NCBI RefSeq assembly: GCF_000524195.1
Contig: NW_020170385.1
Span: 2,028,058 to 2,092,057, forward strand
Origin: Echinococcus granulosus
Lineage: Eukaryota > Platyhelminthes > Cestoda > Cyclophyllidea > Taeniidae
Direction: 5' to 3'
DNA length: 64,000 bases
Position numbers and translations under genes: made by a program. The notes below the pieces were generated by a model that saw only the letters and a program-made list of their open reading frames with translations, did not search any database and was not told where the DNA came from. Below, piece by piece: positions 35,802 to 46,878 of this stretch (positions within the stretch are counted from its first letter, which is position 1; each line of letters opens with the position of its first letter).

Positions 35802-38800
35802 GATCTTGTACTATGACCCCTAAAACTGGTTAAAATTAATAATCTATGATTATGGAAAAGGAGTAAAACGTTCAAATTGTCAGGCAAGGCATTTTGCTGT
35901 GACAATTTGATAATAAATCATAAGACTACCGCTCATATCTCACGCGAGCATCAAAACCTTCTCTAAAGCCAATGTTGGGAGACAAAGAAAATCCTTAGCA
36001 AAGACAACGAGGTCCACGCGTGGAAAACCCTAATAATCTTGTGGCCTTAAAAGCGGCGACATATATATAAGCCATGAAGGTATTAAAGCGCTAAACTAAG
36101 GGTTAAACTTTCATTGGCACATTGGATCAAGTACAAGCTCTAACCCAAAACACACCAATTTAATCAGGTCGGCTTCACTGACTGTCTTTTTTGCTTTTCG
36201 GCTACAGCGAGGAATAGTTTAAACAAAACAGACACTTACTTGGGCTCTGTTATTTCTTACATATAATGTTTAAATTTGCGCAAAGTTATAGCTGGCACTG
36301 ATTATTCTCAGATTAGCGCATAAGTTAACCCTTCAAGAGATTATGGCTTATTGATTTTCGAGTTTAGTATAATAGAATCTCCATTACTCTCTGATATGTA
36401 ACATTATCATCCATTGAACCTAGTTAAAAATTCAAGTATGTTGCTTTCCATCAAATAAGAACAACAACTTTTTACTCCGTTTGCTCTGACCCCCGAATAA
36501 ATGTATTACATTGGTTCAGATAAAATAAATGAACAAAACATATTCCACCTTTAATGTAAGCAAAAACAACATAGTTTTATAACAGAAATCGTTGTCAAAG
36601 TAACACTGAGGCCTTTATGGGGTGTTTAATGAATAGTTTAGTCTTGAAAAAAAGATTCTTTTTTCCACTTTATTTTTGAAAGCAAGCCTTCTTGTTACTC
36701 ACGAAATGACCACTGAACTACTATTATGGCAACTAAAGGTGTAATACGATAGTGGTTTATCCCTCGGTTCTGGTGAGGCGCCACTTTTNNNNNNNNNNNN
36801 NNNNNNNNNNNNNNNNNNNNNNNNNNNNNNNNNNNNNNNNNNNNNNNNNNNNNNNNNNNNNNNNNNNNNNNNNNNNNNNNNNNNNNNNCAGATTCCTGTA
36901 TTTTCCTTATCCTTCTCGAAGTTCCTAAGGGCACTTTTAGAATAATTTGCTTCATTATAACTTTGGAGCCGATTCGGAAAACGCATTACTGACAGAAGTG
37001 GAATTGTGTTTGTGAACGTTCCCTAAATCCAATGCTTTAACGCTTTTTTGCGCACCATTTGCTCGAAGTCATCTATATTAATAAATTTTGTCTACTGGCC
37101 TTTTACTCAACTCCTTTGGTTTTGGACGTTTAATAAAGGTAGGCGTACGGCTGTCCTCTTTGATTAGCTGCTCAAGCCTTAGGTAGCGTTGTATACAGCA
37201 GTGATTTTTGAGTCCTTATACAGGTATGCGGTGGATAGGGAACGGAGTGCCAACATATTATTGGTTCCGCTCTCCTCTGATGAGTTAACTTTCGTACATA
37301 AACGTCACTCGTTAACGTTTTTTCTTTCGTAACAGCGAAGGTCGGGGGCTATGCATCTTTGTACCCTTTCGCCCGGCGTGCTCGAGGGTAACTGGCAAAA
37401 GTGACATTGAATTCGGAAAAATTTTTAGAGACAATTAAAGAGGATTGATCACAAAACTTTTTCAATTTACCCTTACCCAACCGGCTTATGAATTTTTTTG
37501 CGATAACTCTTTGCCTTTGCTAGAGACGATAAGGAAAAGTGTATCTAAGGCGCATTAGAGGCGTCCTTGAAACAGATTTTGCAAGGATAAATCCGACACT
37601 TTTGCTATTACAGTACCTTGACCATCCTCGATGTTGCAATGGGCTGCGCCAGTACGGAAGACGAGTTAATAACGTGCATAGGAGTTAAGAGGTTATTAAA
37701 ATGGCCAAAGCCTTTAAAAAAGGTGCTAAATTCGCTTTATTCGTGGGCATTTTGGATTGGGAGTTTGTTATAAATATGCAGAAGGGCGCAGGATGAAAAG
37801 GACTCCATGGCACAAACAAGATAGATGGTCGAATCCAGTGATAAGGGTCAGCAAAATCATGCCAGTTTACGCCAACCACATTAATCTCGAACATTAATCT
37901 TGTTCAGTGTGCCCAATAAGCCACCGGTCCATGCAGTGAATTCAATGAGGGGCACGGGTCGTTCCAGCGAAATGTAAAGCGAATTAACCCCTGGGATATT
38001 GTCCGTAAACCAGAATTGCATATTGATATATCAAAACTTACGGGGCAAGTCAGCATCATTGGATTGGGATTTCCTCTTTCAGGGATCTTCGTTTTTTGCC
38101 CTATGGTTAGATTCAGTTTATTCGTATACTGTTTTAATCTCAGGTACGTGGTATATGATCCTGCGTTAACCAAAGGCGAAGGCCGACAAGAAAGAGACTG
38201 TGCAACACCTGTTCGGTCTTCCTGTTTTGTGTTCACACCCTCTTTGCCCATTTGTGCAGTTATGAGAAACCGACTTCCATGTTGGTACTCCTTGCTCCTT
38301 TTTAAGAATACCTCAATCGTCAAATGTCTATTTGACTCTAACTGCTTGAAATATCGATTACACAATTCAACTTGTCACTAAACGTCTTACCAACCCAATT
38401 TGAAGGCCTGTCCACTTTGGTTCCCATCTAGGAGTTTTCAGCTTCTAAGTTGTATTAAGTGTTAAACAAAGGTTCCTAAGTTATTCTTTGGCACATCCCA
38501 TGCTAAACCCTCGACTATCCGTGTGGTCTTGTAAATGCTAAGGGGACTAAATGGATATATAGACGGGTGCTGATAAATCCCAGTAACCGACATTGATGTA
38601 GAGAGAGGGCGACCAAAAAACGTCCCATGAGCAATTTTCCCCCAGGTTTTGGGGTCGAAAATTGGTATTACTAACACTGATGAACGTGGCGAATCATACC
38701 TCATTTCAGTCTGGTCAACTTTCATGTCAAGGTTAGGTCTGGTTCATGCTACTACGGTCAGTAAAATTCACATCAAACAGCAGCCAATAACACTGCCATT

Positions 38801-39375
38801 TACTTAGTGGATTTACGTTTTCACAGTAACTGCGCTTATTCCTTGCCTAAATTTGTTCGCAAAACATCACACAAGCAGTTCAGTTCCAGAAAATGGGCTC
38901 AGTAAATTTACTTCGAAGCTAATAGGTACATAGCTAGAGCAGCAGGTAAGCTGCACACCACAAGCTAAGAAAAACTCATAAGTTAAGCTTTTTTACCGCG
39001 GTCCATATTCATTACAAAAAACGTACGTTCCAACTTAAACATCTTTGGTTAGGGACATTCCCTTCGTTGTAGGCCACTATTGGATACCACAATTGGTTAC
39101 ACCCAAGGGAGTGGCTGGAGGGGATCAACAATGGGAGCAGTCAACTTTTTCAGCGACGAGGTACTCGAGAACACTAGAAATTTACATATTTGAATAACTC
39201 TACTCATAAAGGACGCATGACCATATGCATATATGATTATATACTAATTTCATAACAAGTGAATAAAAGGAAATGAGGGAGTAAAGATACCCGAGTAATA
39301 CCACGGAGAGGGAGGTGACGGGTGTCAGTGTCATGGGGAAGGAGAGTGGCCAAGAGAACTGGGTGCATCTCCCTT
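35802..39375. other. 3.6 kb gene-poor stretch with assembly gap
   Basis: USB1 promoter side, then no recognised gene. A 52 bp GC-rich segment at 37337-37388 has a textbook acceptor (TTTTTTCTTTCGTAACAG) and a GTAACT donor on the plus strand and is open in all three frames, so it may be an isolated exon. Overlapping open frames at 37904-38365 (-, 153 codons, non-ATG start) and 38016-38381 (+) have no family resemblance. Confidence 0.45.
36789..36888. other. Assembly gap, 100 N
   Basis: Fixed-size scaffold gap. Confidence 0.99.
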
Positions 39376-41364
39376 CTACCAACAACAAATCATCTTGGTA
39401 GGACTAGGTTTGCTAAGCACCCTGCGAGGATAGATAAGGTAGGCTCCCTTCCTGTCGGCGCACATTATTCCCCCACAAAAGTGTTTTGTTCTAGAGGCTG
39501 CCAAACATTCGCCCAATAAAGTATCGTCAACAGGTTGTATTATATCGATGCCTCTCTTCTTCCTCTCTTTCATTGTGTGGTCGATGCGCTGACTGCAAAT
39601 GCTCTGCTGCACGCGCTGGAGCCAGTAGATCCTTGACCACTTCTTATCCAGCAACATTATACGCTCATCAGTAGTGCAAATAATGTGGGAGGGTACAATG
39701 TTAAACATAACACTAGGAGTGAACTGCGTGAATGTGTCGGTGGTGAGGTCGAGAATGAAGACCTTGTCATCCAGCGGACAACTCGCCCACACTTCACTTT
39801 CCTGCCTGGAGATGCAAAGAAAAGACGGAGAGAGTTGGGGATTGTTCAGAAACCACTCTCTGTCAACCTGCTTCAGATCGTCTGGATTGAGACGACAGAC
39901 CATGGCGTTGGCACAGAGGGCAACATAAATGGCACCAGTCACTCGGTCGACATCTAGACCCGCGACTGTGGGTCGTTCGAGCTGAGTCATGCCTACCGCA
40001 TCACGAAGGAAGATGCTTGAGACGTCGATTGTACTAAACTTGTTCCTCGCAGAATCACCACCAGCAAGCTCGTCAGATGTGAATTTGTGATCCGGATCTG
40101 GCAGGGCACAGCAAATCACTAGGCCTGGGTCGATGAGATCAGCCGAAATCGCGGTATCCTCGGAGATACCAACAGTCTGGCCCGGTTGTCGAACAATCAC
40201 CGTCATGTAAATGCGGTTTTTAAAGAAACGAACGTATTGTACCTCGAGTTTCCCCATGTTGGAGATGTCGTCTAGACTCCAGCGTTGCCGAAGAATAGCT
40301 TCGGAATCCTTCTCAGATGATTTCCCCGAATTTGCAGAAATTGTAAAACTCTCACGGCCGGGATGAATGGGTACTCTTCTGCGCCACAAGTGAAGCACAC
40401 TGCTAGTTCCATCGGTACCAATTGTGTACTGAATTACGTGGGTTTTTGACTGATTAGGCAACAGATGCATACCAATATGAGGAATAGTTTCACGTGGCAT
40501 CCCATCGCATTGGCCAAGGGCCTTCCAGAGGCACACGTAGTCAGAATTTCTCATCATCATAGTCCTAGCTGTCAAAAGTTCACGGTAGGTGACGTAACTT
40601 AATCTTTCAGTATCTGATCGACGCGTTCCCGTACCAAGAGCATGACTGGCAGCCGAACGAAACCTCCCACTACTACTTCTTCGTGAAGTGTCGTTCCGCT
40701 GTTTTCTTGATGACGCAACTCTCTTCGTCTCTGGGGCGGATGGGAGAGCTGGAGGCGCTGATGGTTCAACCATTTCGGGCTCTGGTAGGTTGAAGGGAGT
40801 TGGTGATCCTTGTGGTTGCTGTTCCTGTTGCTGACATTGTTTTAGTTCTGACGATTCTGCCAACTTGCGCACCCCGTGAAGCAGCTGAGCCAAATTCAAG
40901 ACAGTATTGCTTTTGCTTCGCTTGAGAGCGACAATGTCAGCGACAAGACTATTCAGCGCGTCGGAGGTAACATTTAGGGAGGTCTTACGACGCCCCATGG
41001 GCGAGGGGCTGTGAAAACTGCTATGTGACGAGCTTGGCCCCCCACTACACGTTCCAGAATCGCTGGGCTCAACCATAAAGGCTTGGCTACGAATGTATTC
41101 GAGGATCATGCTGTGGTTGAACGACTTTGGATAGTCACGAGCAGTATTCGACTCAGGTATCGTGTGAGGCGCGCGACAAATGGGACACGGCAACTGAGGG
41201 CGACTGGTAGAAGCGCCTCTCTGGGGACGGGAGACAATCTGGCGGATGTAGGAGTCGAGACACTGACGACAGAACACGTGACCACAGGGAAGCAGACGTG
41301 GGTCCTCGAGGAAATTTAAATCAATGGGACAGGTTACCATCTCCTCCAGCGGTTTGAGGTTCAT
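39376..41364 (-). CDS. Intronless RING-type E3 ubiquitin ligase, propeller-like C-terminus
   Basis: A single 662-residue exon. The RING lies at residues 12-63 with ligands C12, D15, C27, H29, C32, C35, C60, C63; the second ligand is Asp where most RINGs have Cys (TCPIDLNFLEDPRLLPCGHV). A conventional E2-binding proline follows the seventh ligand (LPCPIC). Residues 100-280 are Ser/Pro/Gln-rich and probably disordered. The C-terminal 370 residues show repeated beta-rich segments such as VAGLDVDRVTGAIYVAL and SEVWASCPLDDKVFILDL, suggesting a beta-propeller as in NHL or TRIM-NHL proteins; no B-box is visible. The start is the ATG at 41364. The frame stays open upstream to 41451 without another ATG, and a CAACCCTCAG acceptor-like site sits there, so a 5' UTR intron is likely. 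Substrate unknown. Confidence 0.85.
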   Translation of the reverse strand: MNLKPLEEMVTCPIDLNFLEDPRLLPCGHVFCRQCLDSYIRQIVSRPQRGASTSRPQLPCPICRAPHTIPESNTARDYPKSFNHSMILEYIRSQAFMVEPSDSGTCSGGPSSSHSSFHSPSPMGRRKTSLNVTSDALNSLVADIVALKRSKSNTVLNLAQLLHGVRKLAESSELKQCQQQEQQPQGSPTPFNLPEPEMVEPSAPPALPSAPETKRVASSRKQRNDTSRRSSSGRFRSAASHALGTGTRRSDTERLSYVTYRELLTARTMMMRNSDYVCLWKALGQCDGMPRETIPHIGMHLLPNQSKTHVIQYTIGTDGTSSVLHLWRRRVPIHPGRESFTISANSGKSSEKDSEAILRQRWSLDDISNMGKLEVQYVRFFKNRIYMTVIVRQPGQTVGISEDTAISADLIDPGLVICCALPDPDHKFTSDELAGGDSARNKFSTIDVSSIFLRDAVGMTQLERPTVAGLDVDRVTGAIYVALCANAMVCRLNPDDLKQVDREWFLNNPQLSPSFLCISRQESEVWASCPLDDKVFILDLTTDTFTQFTPSVMFNIVPSHIICTTDERIMLLDKKWSRIYWLQRVQQSICSQRIDHTMKERKKRGIDIIQPVDDTLLGECLAASRTKHFCGGIMCADRKGAYLIYPRRVLSKPSPTKMICCW

Positions 41365-44300
41365 CACCTTCACGCGTGACGACGTTTTAGCCTGAGGGTT
41401 GACAACAATTGTTAAGAGTAGGCCAGATATGCTTGATGAGGTAGAGGGCAAGGTCTGGGGTATTTGTTTAAAGTTTCCGAATGCAATTGTTAGGCGTGAA
41501 TTAACGCTAGAACTTCAAAATCACATGTCAGAAAAGAACTCTTCTTGTAAATTTTCTCGCCTCATAAAAATGTCCAAATTTTTGCCGTATGTAAAGATAT
41601 GCGTTGAGCTCAGTGCAGCTTAAATCATGGTAGGAAGCCGGGTAGTGGAACGAATCAGACTAAATTCCAAAATTAAAAAGTTGGAACAGAGGCTTTAACT
41701 GAACTGATGTTAGCTCGATTTGTAGGATTAGTTAAATGCAACAAAAGGTGTAGAACGTTCATCCGGAGAGTGGAGAAGGAAATTGCCAGATTTGTCAATC
41801 GATAGGTGGCAGTGGGCGCGGGCTGAAATCCATTCGCTCGAGACGCACGTACGCGCGCACCAGGAAGTGGTTACGTGCGGCGCGCCGCGTGGTGAATTAC
41901 TCAGCCCGTGCCACAAGACACACACACGCACACAGGCAGGTGTGACACGGACACTCCCACCGGCATAAGAACTGTCGCTGCGTTGACAGCCGCAGCTTCA
42001 CCCTTAGTCGAAATCGACGTCAGGTTTTACAAAAATTTTATAAAGGACGCATAATCATGAAGTAATGCCACCACACTACCTACGGGCTATCAGTGAATGA
42101 ACATCGAACTTGTTAAGGAATAGAGTGACTAATAAGATTGCGAAAATCAGTCGCACGTTAATGTCGTCAAGTGCTAACCCTACTGCTATATGCGCATTTT
42201 AAAATCCGCATTTGACATAGATTCATACATCCCGAATTGGATCCACAATCAAGCGGTCGGCACCAGAAAGATGTGTATTTAAGCTTAAATTCAAAAATAA
42301 TAAGGTGACACTAACCATTACATTAAATAGATAAACCTTGATTCACACCAATGAGACAGTGGTATGATTATGGGAGTTGAGTTTGCAAAAAACGACGCTT
42401 GTACTACGCGATTTGATAATCAAGCAATGGGAGGCTTTAGGTATCCTTTATCAAAGGAGAAAGGCTGAAAGTACCTACTATTTATCTGAAATTTTGACAT
42501 CTGGTTCCATCTTGAGTGCGAACGTTGCCCAATCAGCTTTAAGAAATGTCATGACTCCTCTATGTAAACGCAACTCCATTTGACAATCATCTTAATTTAA
42601 ACCCGAGTTTTCACTTAAGTTTATTTAAGGACTGTTTTTTTCCTATCACAAACTGTGCAAACAAGTACATTGAATCCAGGAAGAGGTCAAAGTCCAAGTG
42701 TTAGATCTCCATTTAAAAAGTCGTGGGTATGTGGAGCCAATGTACACGTACTGGAAGAATACTATTTGATAGTGAATTGCAAAAGAAAAACAATTTGCCC
42801 TGGCTAACAGTCTTAGAGTAGTTTGTTAATATAAAAACCACCTCAATAAACGGAGGTAGTTAGGTGGAGGTGAATCAGCGTCACAGAGGACAAAAGTCAT
42901 TGTTTGTTGAATGGGTTTAGATACGTCAGCGACAAAACGATGTTTCATTTTGCGATGGCATTTTCACCTTTACTACTCGCGGGCAGCCCGAGTTGAATTA
43001 TTTAAAACAGATTGGCGATACCTAGCTAACACATATGGCATAAGCAGTCCTAAGGAGTATCAATGCGTAGTTTCTGTGGTCGTTGGACTGTGAGGTGGGC
43101 AGAATTCTGGCCCTCGTATGTGCCTCAGCGCCTCTGCTCAGTTCAAGACGCAGGCGCGTGTGCACACGCACACAGTTAGAGAGGCATCCACAACCGAGTC
43201 CACTTAAGTGACACTTAATATTTATGCACCAAGTGCCGCAGGAATCAAGGCTTCTGCTACTTGATTTCTCAAATGTAAACGTAGACCAGAATCTGTAAAT
43301 GGATGATCTTGTACCCAGAAACAGTAACCAAAGATATCCATGATTTCCTCTGTGCAATTAAAGCACCAGCAACGAGGCAACATCCCGAATTCGTTTGGAA
43401 CAAAATATTTACCTCAAGTCAAATCTCGGCACTTATCGATGGAAAGCGAGGACTCTGAACTGATCTGTTTTACTTTAATAATTTGCATACACAATCAAGC
43501 AGCAAAGTGTCCTGGTGACACCAAAAAAGCAGAACATAATAGCTAGGCCACTTTTTTCAAACCAGTGCCTCAAATATTTCGCGTAAAATGATTCCAGGAG
43601 TCACAAAGTCTCCGTCGAAATGTGCAACCAACCTCGACCATGCAATTTGTAAATCAATCCAGCCTGGAAATTTATAGAGCACAATTATAGCTATTCTATG
43701 AAATGTCCACATGCTTTCATTGACACCTTTCGTACGTTGGAAGTGATTGCTTTAAGTAAACGATGAAATAGGTTAAGCATTCACATCGAATTTACTGACG
43801 ACCAATGAGCACGCTATTCTCGCACAACTGCAAAACTTGGCCAAGGTTTTTGTGGGTAAATCATTTGGAGTCGGACACGATGGCCCTTCTAGAGCAAACA
43901 CCAACTTTACAGAGAGGAATTGGATCATGCGCATTCCAAATCCAGCCCGAACATTGTCTGCAAGCAAATAACGAAGAACACGTATTTCTAAGGTTGTTAT
44001 TGCAAATTTCTGTTTACCGACCAACTTCAATGCTGGCTTCACTACCACAACAGCCGTGGCAAAGAGCTTCCATAAAAAAAACAATCGGGGGAAAACACAA
44101 ACAGTCCATTTTGAGAAATAAAAGATGGTAGCACCTATAGTGATCGGCTGAGCACTTTAATGACTAGATTGGAATGAAAGAAAAATTGTGAAATCGTACC
44201 AACCAAATGTAAAATACAGAAGACGAGGACGAAGGGACGCGGAAGAAGGTTTAAGGTCAGCTCAACAGCAGCGCAAATCAAGGATACATATAAACTTATG

Positions 44301-44554
44301 TATAGGGTTGTGTGATGGTTAGGTTACATTATTACTTGCAAAGCTTTAGAGTCTCAAGCATTGATAGGTATTATCAAAACAATGTAAACGATTGCTAACT
44401 CAAAAAAAGTCTGCATTAGAGGGATAAACTGAAAGGTAAACGCACACTTCATTATGTGATGAATGTCAGTGATCAAAAGGGAACCAATCACGAGGAACAC
44501 ACCATCGAAGAATCCTCTTGGGTAAATGTAGAAGCACCCTAAATTATCCCTTAG
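41365..44554. other. 3.2 kb stretch with a CpG-rich promoter-like segment
   Basis: The first 650 bp are the upstream side of the RING gene, including the CpG-rich part at 41795-42000. Beyond it, a plus-strand segment at about 42370-42445 is open and ends at AGGTATCC, and a GC-richer segment at 43090-43200 is open in several frames. No family is recognised and no gene is claimed. Confidence 0.4.
41795..42000. promoter_or_regulatory. CpG-rich segment with a DRE-like site
   Basis: Roughly 200 bp dense in CG dinucleotides, with ATCGATA at 41798 (seven of eight bases of the TATCGATA DRE element of invertebrate housekeeping promoters). It lies 430-640 bp upstream of the RING gene's ATG on the other strand, and is its probable promoter. 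Confidence 0.4.
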
Positions 44555-45985
44555 TTATTTCACATAGTTTGCTCTATTGAAGGTGAGTTCCTCCCACCAA
44601 GGCTTTTGTTTGTCAGGTAAAATCTTGGCCGAGTGTTCAAAATATGGTACCTGCTAGAGGTGCTAAATGAATTCGAAATTGGAAAAGTAAGAGGAATATA
44701 GTGCTCTACCTGCGAATAGGCTTGTAACGTGCTCTTAGTAAGTTGATAGGAAAAGACTATACATTTATAAGACTTTAAACTCCTTTACCTTCATGGAACT
44801 TGTTTTTTGAATGACCCAAATGTATTTCTGGTCCGAACCTTCCGAAAAATAGATGCCATCATCACTCGACACTTCCGTTATAACTTGGTGTAGGAGCAAC
44901 AAGTACAAGAGATGGGAACAACATCTACCAGGGTTTCGCAGGTGCCCAATAAATACATTCTATTTTGCGCATTAAGCATTGCTTGGAAATCGGTCTCGGG
45001 AACACGAGAGAGAACTTTACACATGGTGGAGACACAAATTCGTGAACATGAGCACAAGTTATTTGTGCAAATAATAATTTTTTGAATAAAAAACCGAAAA
45101 CTAACAATAGTAAGATAAAGGCAAATAAACCCAGACATGCTGGGAAAAATGATATTTAACCATGGATAAAGTGAAAAAGATTGTAACAGGACTGAAACAC
45201 ACCTTGTAATGGATTAAGGCACAATTAATTCCACACGCAACGGAACCGGTCCCCAAGAACTAAAGTCACAGAGTCAAATTTATGCATATACAGGCATCAA
45301 GAATTTAAAAAAGCGGACTACTTTCACATGAATACTTGCAGTGGCAGCCCTTGATGAAAATGAACGGCCAAAACTTTACGAAGGACTAGACGATGGTGTC
45401 CAAAGCGAGCCTAAAATCTAAAATATTTTTAGAAAGCCAGCAGATTATGCTAAAACGCGTTTGCTCAAGGGCGACTCCTTTTCAAAGAGAGTGCTTTGGA
45501 TTTGTCACCAAACCGATCACCCAAAAAGTACTTGACGCTACTGAACAAGTATCATGCTGTTATAACGATCCCGGAGTGCAAATTTATCGAATCTTATCCG
45601 ATTTACTTAACACGGAACAAAAAATTACATTGTAAAACCAGGCAGAACATGTAATTTAGCTAAAGGACTTAGTAATTAGACATAGCTAGGAGTTTAAAAG
45701 CTTACTGATCCCTTTGCTTCAGGAAGATTAACATGAGACGATCCTCTTCGGGGATTTCTGAAGCTCAGGTTGGCCGCCGAGAGGCGTGAACAAGACCCTC
45801 CGAAGGCCGACATTAAAATCCTCACTGTTTAAACGATTAAGAAATGGGAAGTTTTCGTGAGGTAATGGCAGAAAGTAGGAAGTCCCACTGTTGTGTCGAC
45901 GACTGGCAAGCCCAGCCGACGGGCACGCACCGATGGGCCTAAGTGAAGCTGACACTGGCAATGCGATGCCATTTTGCAATCGCAT
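44555..45985 (-). CDS. Candidate small-exon gene, product unknown
   Basis: Several minus-strand segments with good splice sites and protein-like readings: an ATG-started open frame at 45985-45728 (85 codons, PLPHENFPFLNRLNSEDFNV); then 45410-45380, 45349-45328 and 45259-45203, which chain in phase (end FLGTGSVACGINCALIHYK); then 44883-44789 (SSDDGIYFSEGSDQKYIWVI) and 44650-44555 (AKILPDKQKPWWEELTFNRA, stop TAA at 44555). The joins between the first frame and 45410, and between 45203 and 44883, could not be fixed, so this may be one gene or two. No family is recognised. The last two segments, with a CTCCTACACCAAG acceptor and GTAAAG donor, are the most convincing. Confidence 0.35.
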
Positions 45986-46585
45986 TTAACGAACCAGGAG
46001 GTAGCCCTCAGAAACAGCCTGTTGATTGGTTAGTACGCTCCCGCTTCACTTCCAATCGGTCATTCATTAGTTGGCGAATTAACCAATCCCTGTATGAGCA
46101 ACCGATTCGACCTTGCCCCAGATTTTCTGTGGGGCTGTACTTCTTCAAACCAATGGTATCATCGCCCTTCTTAGTCTCCAAGTTATTCGTTTAGTTTTCC
46201 CCACGTTCTTCTCGCCATTTTTGGCGAAGTGAAGTATAATAGTCTTCAAATAAAGGTGATCCAGGCTTAAATAAAATTTGTTTGTTCAAAGCAGATTTTC
46301 TAGAAATTGGGAAGAATGCCTATTTTACACATAAAACAAACGAGAGCTTCGTAATAATTAGGTAAGTCGTAAATTTCGTACCGAAGGCACTTTGGTATTA
46401 CAATATCGCATTTCTAAGGGGAAAGCTTACCGCTTAACTTTGAAATGGATGTAGTTATAATTGCTAGCCCAGAGGTCGCTGTGATGGGCGTCGGACAGGC
46501 TGAATCCGAAGGCTCAGTGACTGAGTAATGGCGAGGTTGAGGTAATCGATTCCTCTAATAGAGATCAGGCAAGGTTGACAGGTTT
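45986..46585. other. Spacer, no gene seen
   Basis: An 83-codon plus-strand open frame (45943-46194) overlaps the start of the candidate gene on the other strand and is probably a shadow. Confidence 0.4.
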
Positions 46586-46878
46586 TGCAGTATGGTCTAC
46601 CTGTAGGTTTGCCAATGCACATACTTCCCTATTCGTTGGTCATGGTTCAAATTTGCGCCGTACCACCACCACCGCAGCAACACCACTTGGAGAGTCATGT
46701 GATGTGGACGCATGCAGAGGTGCGCCGCGGCCCACACCACTACTCACGTCTGCACGCGGAAACAAAGCGCGGGCAGAGAGCTGTGGGTGCAGGTGAGGTG
46801 GTGCCGTGCCAGGAGCCAGTGTTTCGCCACTTCAAAATGCCCATGCCTTCCAATTCTGAACTAGTAGAAGTGGTTTAA
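46586..46878 (+). CDS. Candidate exon in a GC-rich island, product unknown
   Basis: After an acceptor GGTTTTGCAG a plus-strand frame runs 96 residues to TAA (includes VPPPPQQHHLESHVMWTHAE and FRHFKMPMPSNSELVEVV). The segment is much richer in G+C and CG than its surroundings. Because GC-rich DNA has few stops, other frames are open too, and the minus strand holds a perfect GTGAGTA donor at about 46740. It could instead be the first exon and promoter of a minus-strand gene. No family is recognised. Confidence 0.25.

Noticed and set aside
37904..38365. 153-codon minus-strand open frame, the longest without a home
   Set aside because: It starts at a non-ATG codon, shows no family features, and an equally long frame is open on the opposite strand; one or two such lengths are expected by chance in this much AT-rich DNA.
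39674..39957. Plus-strand open frames of 84-90 codons
   Set aside because: Antisense shadows of the RING ligase exon.
45723..46030. Plus-strand chain of small exons reading RRSSSGISEAQVGRRE and on
   Set aside because: The same bases carry a longer, ATG-started uninterrupted frame on the minus strand, and the plus chain runs into a stop at the next plausible acceptor.
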